Source: Gymnothorax reevesii
Lineage: Eukaryota > Chordata > Actinopteri > Anguilliformes > Muraenidae
Assembly: GCA_029721435.1 (NCBI GenBank)
Contig: CM056574.1
Location: forward strand, 32,320,001-32,384,000
Direction: 5' to 3'
Length of the DNA: 64,000 bases
Below are positions 27,975 to 40,223 of this stretch, one piece after another (positions within the stretch are counted from its first letter, which is position 1; every line of letters starts with the position of its first letter). The translations under genes were made by a program, and so were the position numbers. The notes under the pieces were generated by a model. The model was not told the DNA's origin, ran no database searches, and saw only the letters and a program-made list of their open reading frames with translations.

Positions 27975-30806
27975 ACAGGACGTTTGATACAAGTTTATTA
28001 AGAAAAAAGTAAAACACTTCAGAATTAATTGTCCTTTCCCCCAACAAAATAAAACCAAGTGAAACATGGCAAAAAAGCAATTTCATCACATAAGGCAACT
28101 CTTGACAAATGGATCATTTTAACATACACATACATTGCCATTTCTTCATAGCAGAACCTGACATTAAAACAAAGCTCCACTGGCATCAATAACTTAAAAA
28201 CATATGAAAATAAATCAATAAAAAAGGCAACATGAGCAAATCAGCTGACCGTTTTCTCTGTGCTACTCCCGGCCTTAATGCCAGCATTAGGAAGGGAAGA
28301 GTAGGAGGTGGTGGGGTCCAGAAGGTGGCGCTATGGAGGGGACAGGCACCCAGGACAGCAGGGTACCGCAGTACAGCATTCAGATGGGGGTGCTATGAAG
28401 GGGGGATCAGCATCTAAGCATTAATCAATTTCTTTGGCCAAGCATAGTACCTTCACCTCATTCTCCAATACCAGTTAACTTTAAGGGAAGAAAACTGGGA
28501 GAGTCATTTACAGTCCCATGATTGTTTTTTTTTTTTTTTCCAACATTCTTGTCACATTGCGACAACATTACAATATCTGCTGCAATGTTCCCACACGTTT
28601 ATGAGGGGACAGTCGCAAACAAGTTAAAAAAATTTTGGTAGCAGCAAGAGGTAGGCCTTGGGCAGTACTGCAGTTCTGCATTGAGAAACATACATGATAA
28701 AACTGCATTTTGAACATACAAAGCGGGGATTACATATGACTGACAAGCAGAAGGGTTTCCCATTGACAAGTAATCATGGGGCCGAAATGTATAAAATCAA
28801 TGTGGAACTCCATGCAGATTCCACTGTAACAAGCTAAAAGGTAAACCCAGTTATACAAAGAGTAAACTGCTGACGAATGTGCTCTCAGTGCTTAGAAATT
28901 AGCAAAGCGATGGCATACTAGAGTGCATCACCTTTAAAAATAAAAAAAGTAAAATGAGATGAGCAGAAGTTACTGTTCTTGAAAATGGTCAAGGCCAGCA
29001 GTAAGACCATTTCTGAAATTGCGGTTGGCCTTCTTCCAAGCAGTAACTTTTCTCATGAAATGAACTTAACCTCTCCAGCTGCGAGCCTGTGAACACTCGC
29101 AAGTAAAACAAGACAACGCAGTGTCCACTTTGGACATGATACCCAAGAGTACACCAAGCTCCTGTCCTCCCCCTTTCTTTTCCCCACCCCAAACCACTTC
29201 CTACCTACTTCCCACCAACTTCCCATCATTCCTTTCCACAAAACTAGCCCAACTTTAATAACTGTCCCCTTTGGGATACAAGCCCCTTAAATAGACTACT
29301 CTTTAAAGCAAAAACAACATGGAAAAAATGTCAGGAAAAGGAGAATTTCTATCGGTACTCTTTTCAATACTTTTTTCTTCTTTGGTGTGTTCCATGTGAC
29401 ATATGCTAACAAGCCATTACATGAGATTACAGTCAGCAGATCATATGATTGATTGATCCGTTCCATACAGCAATGAGCTTTTATGTCAGCGATTACTTTG
29501 CCAAGATTAAACGCTAGGTTTGTCAGTACCTATATACAGTACGTGTATAAAAAGTACCAATAGCAGTACATTTGGATTGCATAATTCCTCCATCTTTCAC
29601 AAAGCATCTCTGTAACAGCAGTACTCTTAAGTGCTCATAAAACTGGCCAGAAAGGCAACGTTCCAGTTTGTCATTAATCACAAATGGCAAAAAACACCAT
29701 TAATTTGGTCTTTAATGATAATTTCTGCAGGCTGACCTCAGCTAATGTAAATTGGCCGGGTAATGCTGAGCGGAAAAACTCCATTCCGAAAATGGGAGAT
29801 GATTTTTCTTTAAACCATTTTTTTAAATTACTTAAACTGTGCTTCACACTGATGGAGAGAGGGGGTATTCACGCCAGATGAGAGTGCAAGACCGCAGCGG
29901 AGACCTCTTGAGATCTAGGTACTTAGTAGGGCATCACCTAATTCACTACGTAACTGTCGAACTATGCATGAGATTTATGACCATGCTGCTGGTGTGCCAT
30001 GGGAGCACAAGGAAACGTGCAGAGGCAGTGTGAGTGGAGAACATGCATGTGCCCCAGCAACTCCACTGAAGATGGAGCGCCCTTTGTGACCTCAGCAGGG
30101 GGGCTGTATGTCTAATATCTAATACAGGAAGGAGATGAGGAAAGTGGGGAGGACAAGAAAGGACGTCCTCATCCATGTGAATGAGCAGCTTCAAAAAGTG
30201 ACCTTTTCCACAACCAAATTATTTTGTCTCAAAAAAAAAAAACTTCTTGTCATATTTAATTATCGTCCAACTTTAAACCAGTAATTTGACCTACATACAT
30301 GTATAAAAATACAAAATAAGTAAACATCCTGACTTTTCACACAAAATATTAATAAAATAATTAAAAATGCCATTTTGTAATGCATAATAGTGCTTGGAAA
30401 AATAAAATTAAAAAAGCTTGCATAAAGCAGGAAGAAAAAACAGAACAGGTGCTACGGAGCTCCATGCCGACGACAGGTAATGTGGGAACTGACTGTATCA
30501 GTGACATAGTGCAAACCCCTCCCAGGAGTAGAGGGGCCTGGACCCCTTACCCACCCCACCCTCCCCCCTGAACCAACCCACCGAGCCCTGCAGTCCCCCC
30601 CCCCACCCTCCCTTTCTCTGCAAAATGACCTGTGATGAAACCCCACCAATCCCCACCCTCCCTCCCCATATTAACTTTGGTCTCTCCCGTAAACAGTTTG
30701 CTGTCAGAATGAAAGACGGGCGTGGCGTGGCGTCCACCTCCTCTCCTTTTTCTACTCCTCCCCGAGCTCCACGCACGTCTGGTGTCTAGCATGTCGTCCC
30801 ACGTCG
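27975..30806 (-). other. cbfb: cbfb 3' UTR (inferred extent)
   Basis: About 2.8 kb follow the stop codon with no recognisable transposon and no conserved ORF. On the transcript strand the first canonical polyadenylation signal set apart from a repeat is AATAAA at 27999-27994, which sets the inferred end. Mammalian CBFB also has a 3' UTR of a few kilobases. Shorter 3' ends may exist. The end is an inference from the hexamer and from the boundary with the repeat-rich intergenic DNA. Confidence 0.55.
27994..27999 (-). promoter_or_regulatory. Candidate poly(A) signal of cbfb
   Basis: AATAAA on the minus strand, about 2.8 kb downstream of the cbfb stop codon. Cleavage would be expected some 10-30 nt further down, near 27970-27985. 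Confidence 0.45.
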
Positions 30807-30875
30807 TTAGCGCATCTTGTGGTCGTCAGCATTGCCCATGTTGGATCCAGGGCTGGGATCCTGCTGTCGCCTCGC
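30807..30875 (-). CDS. cbfb: cbfb terminal coding exon 6
   Basis: The exon encodes ARRQQDPSPGSNMGNADDHK-MR followed by TAA (30809-30807). The acceptor is ATCCAG|GCG. The first 12 residues equal the mammalian isoform tail; the last 10 are changed but keep the acidic-then-Lys/Arg pattern. Confidence 0.95.
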   Translation of the reverse strand, partial: ARRQQDPSPGSNMGNADDHKMR

Positions 30876-32777
30876 CTGGATGATTGTGAGCCAGAGTTGA
30901 GAGAAAAAGAAAACAAAGTTTGGGCTAAAAACTTGCACAACGTGAACAAGATCAGAAGTAGAACTAAAAAGATTCTCAAATTCCTCCCAGAAAAATACCT
31001 TAAGCCCTCAGAAAGTGAGAGGGGTAAAGGAGGTGGATGGATAAGTAAGGTAGTGGCAAACATTTTCATGTTCACTTCATTCGCAAATATTCTGCTTTAC
31101 ACAAAATAGCAATACAACACATGCTCAAGGCTTTAATACAAAATAAGACTGGTTGATATTTTAGTTCTGTTGAGAAAGATGGGAGCACCTAGTTCACTTT
31201 GTTTGAAGAATGATGGGTTTACACGGTAGCATTCAAAGGGTATGATATACAAAGGCCTTCACCATGTGCCCTTCTAAAACCAATAATATAACCAATGACG
31301 GGCTTTCATTCAATCAATTGTTGATGACGGTAATAGTTTTGCGGGCGCAACAAGGTTTTGCACAAGTTGAGTGTCTTTCTAAGTCGAGCCCTAAAAAAGT
31401 GCAATGATTATCAGCCCCCACAAGGGGGTGCTACAGTGCTTACTCTGTCAAGGAGCTAAAAATTGCCAATCTTTTTTTGGCGGGGGCAGACAGACTCGTC
31501 AGGAGGAAATCTTAAACATTGCCCGTTTTAAAAATAAAGAGATGACGGCCTGCCGGACACAGATACGTGTGTTTATGTCTGCGTTTTAATCTCTCCAGAC
31601 GTAGACGTTGGGGATATGGAGACAGACAGGCAGGCAGACAGACAGATTTGGGCCCCAGCAGACATGAGGACGTGTGGCAGAGCTGCTATGATATATGTGG
31701 TCATTCTGCCCCTAATGACCGCACCCTCCCTCACCCGACTCCAAACAGGGTCACTGTATGTCACCTCCAGGACAGAACTGACTCAGTAAATAGAGCTAAT
31801 AAAACTTCAGTTAAACTATTAATAATAATCTATAATATATTTGAGGTCAATGTCTGTCTGTCTGTCTGTGTGTATGTACGTTTTTCTCCTGAATTTCTCA
31901 ACCGATTATCACTAAATTTTGTGTAAATATCCACTTGGACACCAGGAAGGACTTGACGTCGCCCGATTTTTGAAAAACGGTCATGCACGCAAAAAAAATG
32001 GCAATTTCACTCCAGGTAGCGGGTAGCAGCTATTAAAAAATAAAAAGAGGCATATTGCCCTGTTTAATTCCTTAAATATCCCCTTGAAGCACTTTGCCTC
32101 TCTCTTACTTGGTCACTCTCAGTCTCTCCCTTTCATACACATACACAACCTGGTTCGTATTAGCTGCACCGATGACTATCATTATTGACAAGCTATCATG
32201 GCAACTAAGATAAAAAATGGAGATGCATATCAGGGCGGGGGGCGGGGGGGGGGGGGCGCGTCGCTGCAGGATCCTTGCTAGATATTCTTTGGATCTAACA
32301 GAAACTGAGCGTGGCAGTGCTGGCAGATTTGCGCGAGGCACACATGCCCATACTGTGCTTAGACTGGAGCAGTAAGACTACATGATCACCCTGATCTACA
32401 TGGAGACCAAACAAAAGAGGGTCTGTCACAGAGGGGACGCAGGAAGATGTCGTCTCATGAAACAGCAGGAAAATACTCAAGGTAATGTCATAGGTCTACC
32501 AATTGTTTGCCATAGTTGGTACACTGTGTGCGATACAGAGACATGTAACGGGCAGTGGTGCCAGCAGGTTTCTTTTTGGGCACGTCAGTGAGACAGATGA
32601 GAATAAATAATTAGCTATTAAATTTGTTATAAATTCAGTTGTATTTTTTTCACATTTCCCAAAATGGAACTTGTATTTGTTATCAACAAAACTAAAAAAG
32701 ACTAAGGCATAAGCATGCAAGGCACAGAATCTGCATGAAGGACAGCACCAGGGAAAAGATTCCACAAGCGCCACTGT

Positions 32778-32832
<55 letters not shown>

Positions 32833-33331
32833 CACACACAAAAACACGTACACATATGCATGTAGTCACAAATATACAATTAATCTGCCTCTCACACACA
32901 TTTTCTCACATGCTCCTCATCAAACACACACACGCACACACTCACTTCTAGCGCAGTGACCCGATGCTTTGAGCAGTGCTGCTTGGGACCACTTTCTGGC
33001 AGCTTTTGCTCTAAAGTTGTAAAATGTGCGAGTTGTTTTGGTAGCAAGTTTTCAGTTATTTTAGGTTGTACTTGTGCTTGTTTTGGAAGGTGGCCCTATT
33101 TCACTGCTCCGGCTTGGGACATTGCACTCCTGTGTGTGGCCTGGCTGGGACAGGACTTCTAACTTTCTTTGAATTTCTTTCTTGCCCACTTTATCCAAAG
33201 TGCAATAAGGAGTCATGTATTTTGGCACTGGTGGGCACCCTTACACTCAGAAGATAGTTTTTGCTTTGCAAGTCACAGAGGTTTGATTTCTGTCGCACTA
33301 ATTGAGTATGTGTCGGCACATATGTGTGTGT

Positions 33332-33363
<32 letters not shown>

Positions 33364-36300
33364 TTGTTTGAAAAGTAGCACACATAGAAGGGGGACATTA
33401 TTGATCGATGCAGTCAAGCAGCTGGCCTTCGTCCCCGCCGCCAGTCAATAACGCTCAGATTGGAGCGGACAGATGGAGGAGCCAAATCAAAAAGATCAAT
33501 ACTAATGATATATTAATACTTTCCCTGGCAGCCCATATATCTTTCTCTAATTCCATCTGCAGGGCGACCCATTGAGTCTCTCTCCATCACGCAGATGCCA
33601 TTACTGTCCTGAGCCTCTTCCAGTCTGACTAGCAATGCACAAAAAACACAAAAAAAAGTAGAGTATAATTAAGGAGAAACGGAACATACCAACATGTGTG
33701 AAATACTTCAATTATGTTTTGACGGAAACTATCAAAATCATAACAATCATTTAATACAAAATAAATGTCAACAAAATCGAGTCTTTTCCTTTAATATTTT
33801 ACAAGATTAAGGCACACGTTTGGGGGCATTTTGGACCACTCATCTGAGCAGATTCTTTCAAGATTCTTCACATTCTTGGGTTTACATTTATTAACTGCCC
33901 TCTTGAACTCAGCCCACAGGTTTTCAATTGGATTGAGGTCTGGTGACAGAGATGTCCATTGCAGAATGTTGACTTTGTTGTCACCGAGCCATTTGTGTGT
34001 GGATCTTGAGGTATGCTTTGGGTCATTGTCTTGTTATAAAGTCCACCGACAGCCAAGTCCCAGCCTTCTGGCGGAGGCAACAAGATTGTAAGCCAAAACA
34101 TCCTGATACTTGGTGAAATTCATCATGCCATTAATCTTAACAACTGCCCCTGGACTTCTTGAATGAAAACAGCCCCAAAACATGACTGACCCACTATCAT
34201 ATTTCACCGTGGGTATGAGGTGCTTCTCTTTATATGCATGTGCATTTCAAAGCCAAACATGTCGATGCTGAATCTGACAAAAACGTGAAATTTTGGTCTC
34301 ACCTGACCAATGCAACTTGTTTCACGCATAATTTTAATGACATTTGGCAAACTCAAAGCGCTTGCCTCTGCGTCTTTTGGTCAGAGAAGGCTTTAATTTA
34401 GCAGCCCTTCCAAAGAGCCTGTGGTTGTGGAGGTGGTGCCTGATGGTCCTCTTTTTGAAACCTGGTGACCCCAAGATGCCAGTAAAGCCTTCACAGAAGA
34501 TTCTTGGGGATTTTGTTACTTCCCTCATCATCCTCCTCAGTATCCTGGGGGGCAAAATCCAGTTGCATCCTCTGACCCTGAGGTTTTTTAACAGTTCTAT
34601 ATCTTTGGAATTTTTAAATAATTGCCCGACAGTACTCAGTGGCATATTCAATCGTTTGTGAATCTCCTGAAGCCATTACCAGATACATGAAGGTCTATGG
34701 CCATCTGCCTCTTTTGAACTGAGTTCTTTTTGTTTTCTTCATGGTGTTGGATGACAAAGGGATGCTGTGTGTTACCTCATTTTTATTTCCATAATGAAAC
34801 AAGAAGTGATGCAATGGCTCAATATAGCTCATTAACACATAGATAAAACTTAAATAAGTGGAATTTAATTCCTGGTTTAATTTTGGTAAATGTTTACAAT
34901 AATCTTTGAGGGTGCCATTAAGTGTGAAACCTTGATAGGTAGGAAAGTGATTTTTAAATAAATCTCTGATGATTTTCGTTAGTTCCATTGGAACATTTAT
35001 ATTGTATAGTATTTCTCACTTGTAGTCATTTAGAGTTTCTCTGTAAATATATTTTTAAGAATTCTTCTGAAGTATAGTTTGTGCATTGTAAGTCAGGGGT
35101 CCCAGTAATTTTCAGGCCCACTGTAAGCTGCACTTTTCCTACCAACACTTCAACCAAGCAACACAGGTCTTCCAGAACTAAGTCGAAGTGGACTACCAAG
35201 ACTTTTCCGATCGTGTCCCTTGTGAAATCCCTGCATGTGCCTAATGCCTTCTCTTTACTCAGTGTGGTCACCTTGGCAGCCAAGGGGTTGCGTGTGTGGG
35301 ATTTAACATAGCTGACTTTTTCAGATAGTGCATGTGTGTCTAACATCACAGCTTCTGCTTATTACAATTGAAGCGTTTGTTTGAGTGTGACGACTGCTAG
35401 ATATAGAAAATGGTGTCTATTTCTGCCAGTGACTACGGGGAGTTAAATGTTCCTCCCTCTCCCCCCCCAACATCTATTTCTCCTCCTTTCCTGTTCTCCC
35501 AATCCATTTCTCTCCCTCCCTCCCCTGCTCTATCTCCCCAAGATCATGTGGTCCCAATCTGTGAACCATTGGGGTGTGGGACCAAAGGGGCGTGGTTTGG
35601 GGGATTGGGGGCGGGGTTAGTTGAGTTCAGGGCGGAGCAGGACAGGATGCTCAGTGCAGAGGCCTGGTCTTTATTAGTGGCAGTACTGTGGGTGGAGGAG
35701 GCCAGTCTGTCTCCTGCAGCTGGTGTCCTAAAGCAGTGGCGCCTGCCAGAAACCCGACTCCACTCAGGGCCACACAGGAAGTCACTTATCCTGGACGGAA
35801 CATCTCATTGGCCACATCTGCTGTCAATCTCTTTCTAGAAAGCCAGAGGAACTCATAAGAGATAACAATTTTTTCTGTTGTGTGGAGAAAATTGAACCAC
35901 CCCCCCATCAAAAAAAAAAACCCTGATCCTATCTGGTCCATACGATTTACAGTGAGCACCATAATTCTTTGGAAAGTGACCTCTTCATAGTCATTTTGGT
36001 TCTGTTGATAGTCATTCACTAGATCTGAATTCAACTGAATGTGCCTTTTACATGCTGAAGAGGGGACTGAAGGCAAAAAAAGTCAACGAAACAAGCAGGC
36101 ACTGAGTCATCCTGTGTTCTGGTGATGTCTACGCATCTCAGACTTCAAGCAGTCACCAGAAGCTTCACGTATACGACCAAATACTCAAAATGATTCCTTT
36201 ACTTTTCACCATTCATTATTGTTTGATTTGCCCAAAAATGGGGGGGGGGGAGACTATGTACGAAAGGTGCTGTCATTTCGAAATGGTTCATAGGATATGG

Positions 36301-38745
36301 AAGCCACTTCCACCTAATTTTCATTGTATGCTTGTGTTAGAAAACAGAACTAATAAAAATGTGTCACTGTCTAATGAATTATGGTGCTCACCATGTGAAA
36401 ATTACTGGTGATTTGTAGAAGGCGCAAAGAGAGTGATGTTTTTGGCAGGAGTTGCATGCTTGTTTTACTCTAAAATCTAGACCATTTTTCATCAACTAAT
36501 CATTCCTACCAGTGCCAATCCAGGCCGGTAGCACTATTGTCATGCAAATATAATTTACATATCCTCATATGTGTTAATACTGTAAATAATATAATCTACT
36601 GATATGATGTATGTGTGTGTGATTTGCCTTCAGTTACTTTGTTGACATGCACACCCCTTGAGCCCAATCTTCCAGCCAGTGAGACAGAGAGATCCAATGG
36701 GCATTCACACACTCAAACACACCACAACAGAGAATCAGCCACACACTGCCACAGACAGTCTTACAGTTTCACTCACACGTACACGCAACATATACACACA
36801 AACAAACACACACATATATGAGAATAATAACCACACACGTGCTCGCACCCATCCGCTCGAACAAGCACGTAAACACACACAGGGTTTAGTGCATGGTAGA
36901 GTAACATTGAAAAGCAGAGACAGACCCTGGTCCTTGAGTGCCATCAGTCCCAGATTTTTGATGCCACAGGGTCCTAAAAAACACAATTTAATTTCTTTCA
37001 GCCGTGAAAGCACTTTAGATCTCTGAAAGTTCACTTCAATTCAACTCTTCATGCACTGAACTGAGCACCCTAACAACAAGCTTTTAACACACAGTCAATG
37101 GCAGGCAGGCATGCACACAGGCACACACACACACACAGCCTCAACAAATCAAGACACCGCATGCCACTGATATGGGTTAGAATTTATATCAGTTTTTTTT
37201 TTTTTTTCAACCAAACCTGCTGTCATGCAAACAGTATTAAGTCAAGAAAACATTCTGCTTTCAGTCTGTGGTGGTCCAGATCACACGGTTACCAATGAAA
37301 ACCAGAAGTTTTCCACAGTTAAATATACTCTTTAATATAGACCACTGTAAAGCAGAAATCAATGGCAGGCACGCATGTAGGAGACACACGCACGCATTCA
37401 TGCATCCACTCACACTTGCACTATAAAACAGCCCCGCATGCATACAGTTATAAAAACAGAGAGACATAAACGCTCATCCTCTCAACAGAACATAAACAGA
37501 CAAAAGCACTCATCCATATTATTCTCCAATAAAAATAGGCAGACAATAGCATGCGTGCATGCAAGCAGACAGGCACTGGCAGACATTAAAAGGCACTTTT
37601 CTGGGGCAAAACAAAAGACAGACAGGCGAACATGCATAAACAAAACAAGACACATTTTAAGCAGTAACTGTAGTTTTGACATGGTCCATTGTTCAACAGA
37701 CAGTGCCTTGCCTCACTCACACCTCTCCCCTAACCACCTGACAGGAGGATATACAGACTGGACATCCAGGCAGGGAATGTCTGACACTGCACTTAGTCTG
37801 AAGGTTAACATGGAAAAGCTGATCTGTGCGGACATAACACATCCCCCACCTCCCAATCTCGCTCACCTCCAGCTCCTCACGGTGCGAGCGGTCCCTGTCC
37901 TCGAAGTCTCGGTTCCTCCTCCGCGCCTCCTCAAATGCCTGCTGAGCCAGTGCGTCCTCCTGCTGAGGGCAATAACACACACACACACGCGCACGCACAC
38001 ACACACACACACAAAGTTACACGTAGACACACAATGACACATGCGTGTGCACAAACACAGGCAGGCACGAACATATTCATGCATGCACGCACGTGCGCAC
38101 AGAGACACACATTGACAAAAAGAACGGAGACACAACGAGAGACAGGCACACAAAGATACACAAGCATATGGTAAGTTAAACGTCACAATTTAGGAACAAG
38201 AGTTATAATTAACCATGGTATGACAGCATTGCGCTGACACCACAAACTGTGGGTGACACGCAACTCTTAACCAGGAGGAACACGCAGCCATAATTAAAAA
38301 AACAGTTATGTGCATATGAGGGCCATTCTATGCATGAGAAAAACATAATAATGCGTACAAAAATATTCTGATCTTCTTTGAAAAAAATAGTCAAACAAGG
38401 GCCAAAAGCAAAGCAAAAGGCCCAGATGCACAACTGTATAGAAGTATAAGTACATCAGAGTTTGTAGTTCGAAAAACATGTCAAAAACCCAAAAAATAAC
38501 CAACCCATGATGCAGTAGTTGATTCGGCTCAGGTCAGCGATAGCTGGGTTGTTGGTACCACATTGATAACCTTCTTACACAAACATACAGACACACACAC
38601 ACACACACGCACACACTGGATATGATACCTGCGCCCTCTCCTCATCGAACTCCAGGAACCCCATCCCGTCCAGTCGCTGCAGGTCTATCCAGCCCCTCCA
38701 GAGCACACACACACCGTTTAGAATCATGGGAGCCTTCAGATGCAC
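30807..38745 (-). CDS. cbfb: Core-binding factor subunit beta (CBFB), 3' part, last three coding exons
   Basis: Three exons (minus strand) at 38745-38629, 37962-37867 and 30875-30807 encode 93 residues corresponding exactly in length to human residues 95-187 of the ARRQQDPSPGSN-tailed isoform. CBFB is the non-DNA-binding partner that stabilises RUNX proteins on DNA in haematopoietic and skeletal development. The conserved Asn of MILNGVC (human N104), known to be needed for RUNX contact, is present. The fish tail ends NMGNADDHKMR. All phases are 0 and all borders are AG/GT. Exons 1-3 were searched for by eye up to 64000 and not found, so intron 3 exceeds 25 kb; a large intron at this place is also seen in human. 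The intron between the last two exons here is where human inv(16) breaks fall. The 3' UTR follows to about 27975. Confidence 0.96.
31619..31647 (+). repeat. (CAGA/CAGG)n microsatellite
   Basis: An imperfect tetranucleotide run, GACAGACAGGCAGGCAGACA and following, in cbfb intron 5. Confidence 0.8.
32233..32260 (+). repeat. Poly-G tract
   Basis: A G-run broken by single C bases, in cbfb intron 5. On the transcribed (minus) sense strand it is C-rich. Confidence 0.75.
32779..32840 (+). repeat. (AC)n microsatellite
   Basis: About 62 bp of AC with one G interruption, in cbfb intron 5 ((GU)n in the transcript). Confidence 0.95.
33321..33363 (+). repeat. (TG)n microsatellite
   Basis: About 43 bp of TG with one interruption, in cbfb intron 5 ((AC)n in the transcript, so it could pair with the (GU)n from 32779-32840). 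Confidence 0.95.
33700..35123 (-). mobile_element. Tc1-like transposon remnant
   Basis: The right end shows a Tc1-type terminus, read inward as CAGTGGGCCTGAAAATTACT followed by GGGACCCCTGAC (35123-35092), next to a TA at 35124-35125. No matching left terminus was found, so the left end (set here near 33700) is approximate and probably truncated or diverged. It lies in cbfb intron 5, same strand as the gene. Confidence 0.75.
33797..34742 (-). pseudogene. Second Tc1-like transposase pseudogene
   Basis: The probable start is CAT at 34740-34742 (MKKTKRTQFKRG...). A long open stretch to about 34334 has a helix-turn-helix type region. The C-terminal block keeps SLSPDLNPIENLWAEFKRAV (about 33955-33896) with the catalytic Glu. 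Frameshifts and stops occur throughout, and a QDNDPKH-type block near 34015 is damaged. The enzyme is dead. Members of this group are common in fish and frog genomes. Confidence 0.85.
37867..37962 (-). CDS. cbfb: cbfb coding exon 5
   Basis: The 96-bp exon encodes QEDALAQQAFEEARRRNRDF and ends ...HREELE: the charged helical segment after the core fold. The acceptor is TTATTGCCCTCAG and the donor GAG|GTGAGC. A (TG)n tract of about 39 nt ends 13 nt before the acceptor AG. Reading through the donor stays open for some codons, but the read-through peptide does not resemble the mammalian alternative tail. Confidence 0.96.
37975..38013 (+). repeat. (AC)n microsatellite at cbfb exon 5 acceptor
   Basis: About 39 bp of AC with CGCGCACG interruption. 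It reads (UG)n in the cbfb transcript, immediately before the exon 5 acceptor. Confidence 0.95.
38590..38616 (+). repeat. (AC)n microsatellite at cbfb exon 4 donor
   Basis: About 27 bp of AC with one CGC interruption. It reads (UG)n in the transcript, just after the exon 4 donor. Confidence 0.95.
38629..38745 (-). CDS. cbfb: cbfb coding exon 4 (numbered as in human)
   Basis: The 117-bp phase-0 exon encodes VHLKAPMILNGVCVLWRGWI and on to ...EFDEERAQ. The acceptor is TACACAG and the donor CAG|GTATCA. It carries the RUNX-contact Asn. The coding run for Gly-Val-Cys-Val is itself a short (GT)n tract (38703-38714). A longer (TG)n repeat starts about 13 nt into the following intron. Confidence 0.96.
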
Positions 38746-40223
38746 CTGTGTAAAACAGCACACATAGGCTCACACACACATGCGGAGAACACACTTGTGC
38801 CTAACGTTTAGTATACGGTAATCAGAAATCATTCATTAAAGTAGTGAAACAAAGGGAAAACAATGTTCCTTCATACTGTGTTCTATCATCATTTTCATAA
38901 TTCAGTAATTCAGAGATACACAGAGCACACCTGCATGCAGCATAAGTGATACTGTTGATAAGTCAGTCTCAATGTACATTTTAGTCTTCCAACGACAAAC
39001 ATCCCAAAAAAGGCGTATCTGGTAATAAAAAGTCACATGTGGTTCACCATACTTAGGCTTTTTCAAGCTTTATTTTTAAAAAATCAGGATAGAGTAATGT
39101 GACTAAAAGAATGGGGAATGAGAGATGGATAAAACATGCCACAAAGGTCAGCGGCTGGACTCCAATCACCGGCGCCTCAGCCTGTAGGAGAATGTACCGA
39201 GCGCTCAACAGGCGGCGCCACTGAGACACCCCAGTGCAAAAAAAATCTTTAAAAAAATAAAACAAGACATATCCAACAAAAATTGGATACCACTTAAAAA
39301 TCCATTAAAAAAGACAGTGCTCTTTTTCTCCCCAAAACAAAATGGAGGACATCAGACACCCTGCTTCCCACTGCCTTCATTTTTTAAAAATCCATCGCTA
39401 CCCAGAAACACCTGGCCCAGCTCCCTTTGCCCAAAACTGCCATCACATCCATGGCCCTCTGCACACCCTTCCCCATCCCTGGGCCCCCGATTCCCCATCG
39501 GTGCCCCAACTTCCACATTTAGCGGGATATTTACATCCCGTCAGGGGGGTGTTTATTTATAATGAGGACAGTGTGTCTGAGAGCTGCGGGCATGGAAAGG
39601 CGGGACTGACTTAGTAAGGGAACGAGCAGGCGAGTTTTCTAGAAAAATGGATTAGCGAGTGTTCATTATCGAGTGAGTTAAGAAGATAGTGCAAGGGTTA
39701 GTGAGCAAGTACCTATCCTTACGTAGTTAGGAGACAAAGTGGGATGTGGGGCAGACGTGTTTATTTCTGTGATCTTGAGAGGGTGTAGAGCAGAACTGGG
39801 GGTTGGGGAGACCGCAAACACACAGGGCTCTGTATTGGCATCCCTTCCAAACCGAGAGAAGTTCACAGGCGTACACACTACACACAAACATGAGCATAAA
39901 TTTCCTCCAGGGATATTGCAATTGGTGCACTGGAGAGCACTGTCGCCTCAGAGGACCTTTCTAATGAGGTCATGTCGACGGCAAAGTCTAAACTGCTCTT
40001 AGGAATACATGGTGTGCACACTACACCTTTCTGATTTCAACCAATTCAAGGAATATTGCTGCCTGTTTCAATGCATACTATGACCCTGACAAGGATCAAG
40101 ACAATAGATGGATTGATTAAGGGATGGATTTTGTCAGTGCACACAGAGAACGCAAAACTGGACTTGTGTAAGAAAAAGTACAAGGCCGCAATGCCACATA
40201 CATTCCTAAAAACTCTAGATTCT

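Larger units (their letters stand above)
30876..37866 (-). other. cbfb: cbfb intron 5
   Basis: A 7-kb intron holding microsatellites (31619, 32233, 32779, 33321), a possible conserved noncoding block (33410-33620) and the Tc1-like remnant (about 33797-35123). Stretches 35130-36700 and 36880-37860 show only simple-sequence patches and nothing I recognise. Confidence 0.8.
37963..38628 (-). other. cbfb: cbfb intron 4 with UG repeats at both ends
   Basis: A 666-bp intron. In the transcript a UG repeat begins about 13 nt after the 5' splice site (38616-38590) and another ends 13 nt before the 3' splice site (38013-37975). The pyrimidine tract left at the acceptor is short (TTATTGCCCTCAG). Confidence 0.9.

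Noticed and set aside
37438..38037. A 199-codon ORF on the plus strand
   Set aside because: It runs antisense through cbfb exon 5 and ends in (AC)n; the conserved reading is on the minus strand.
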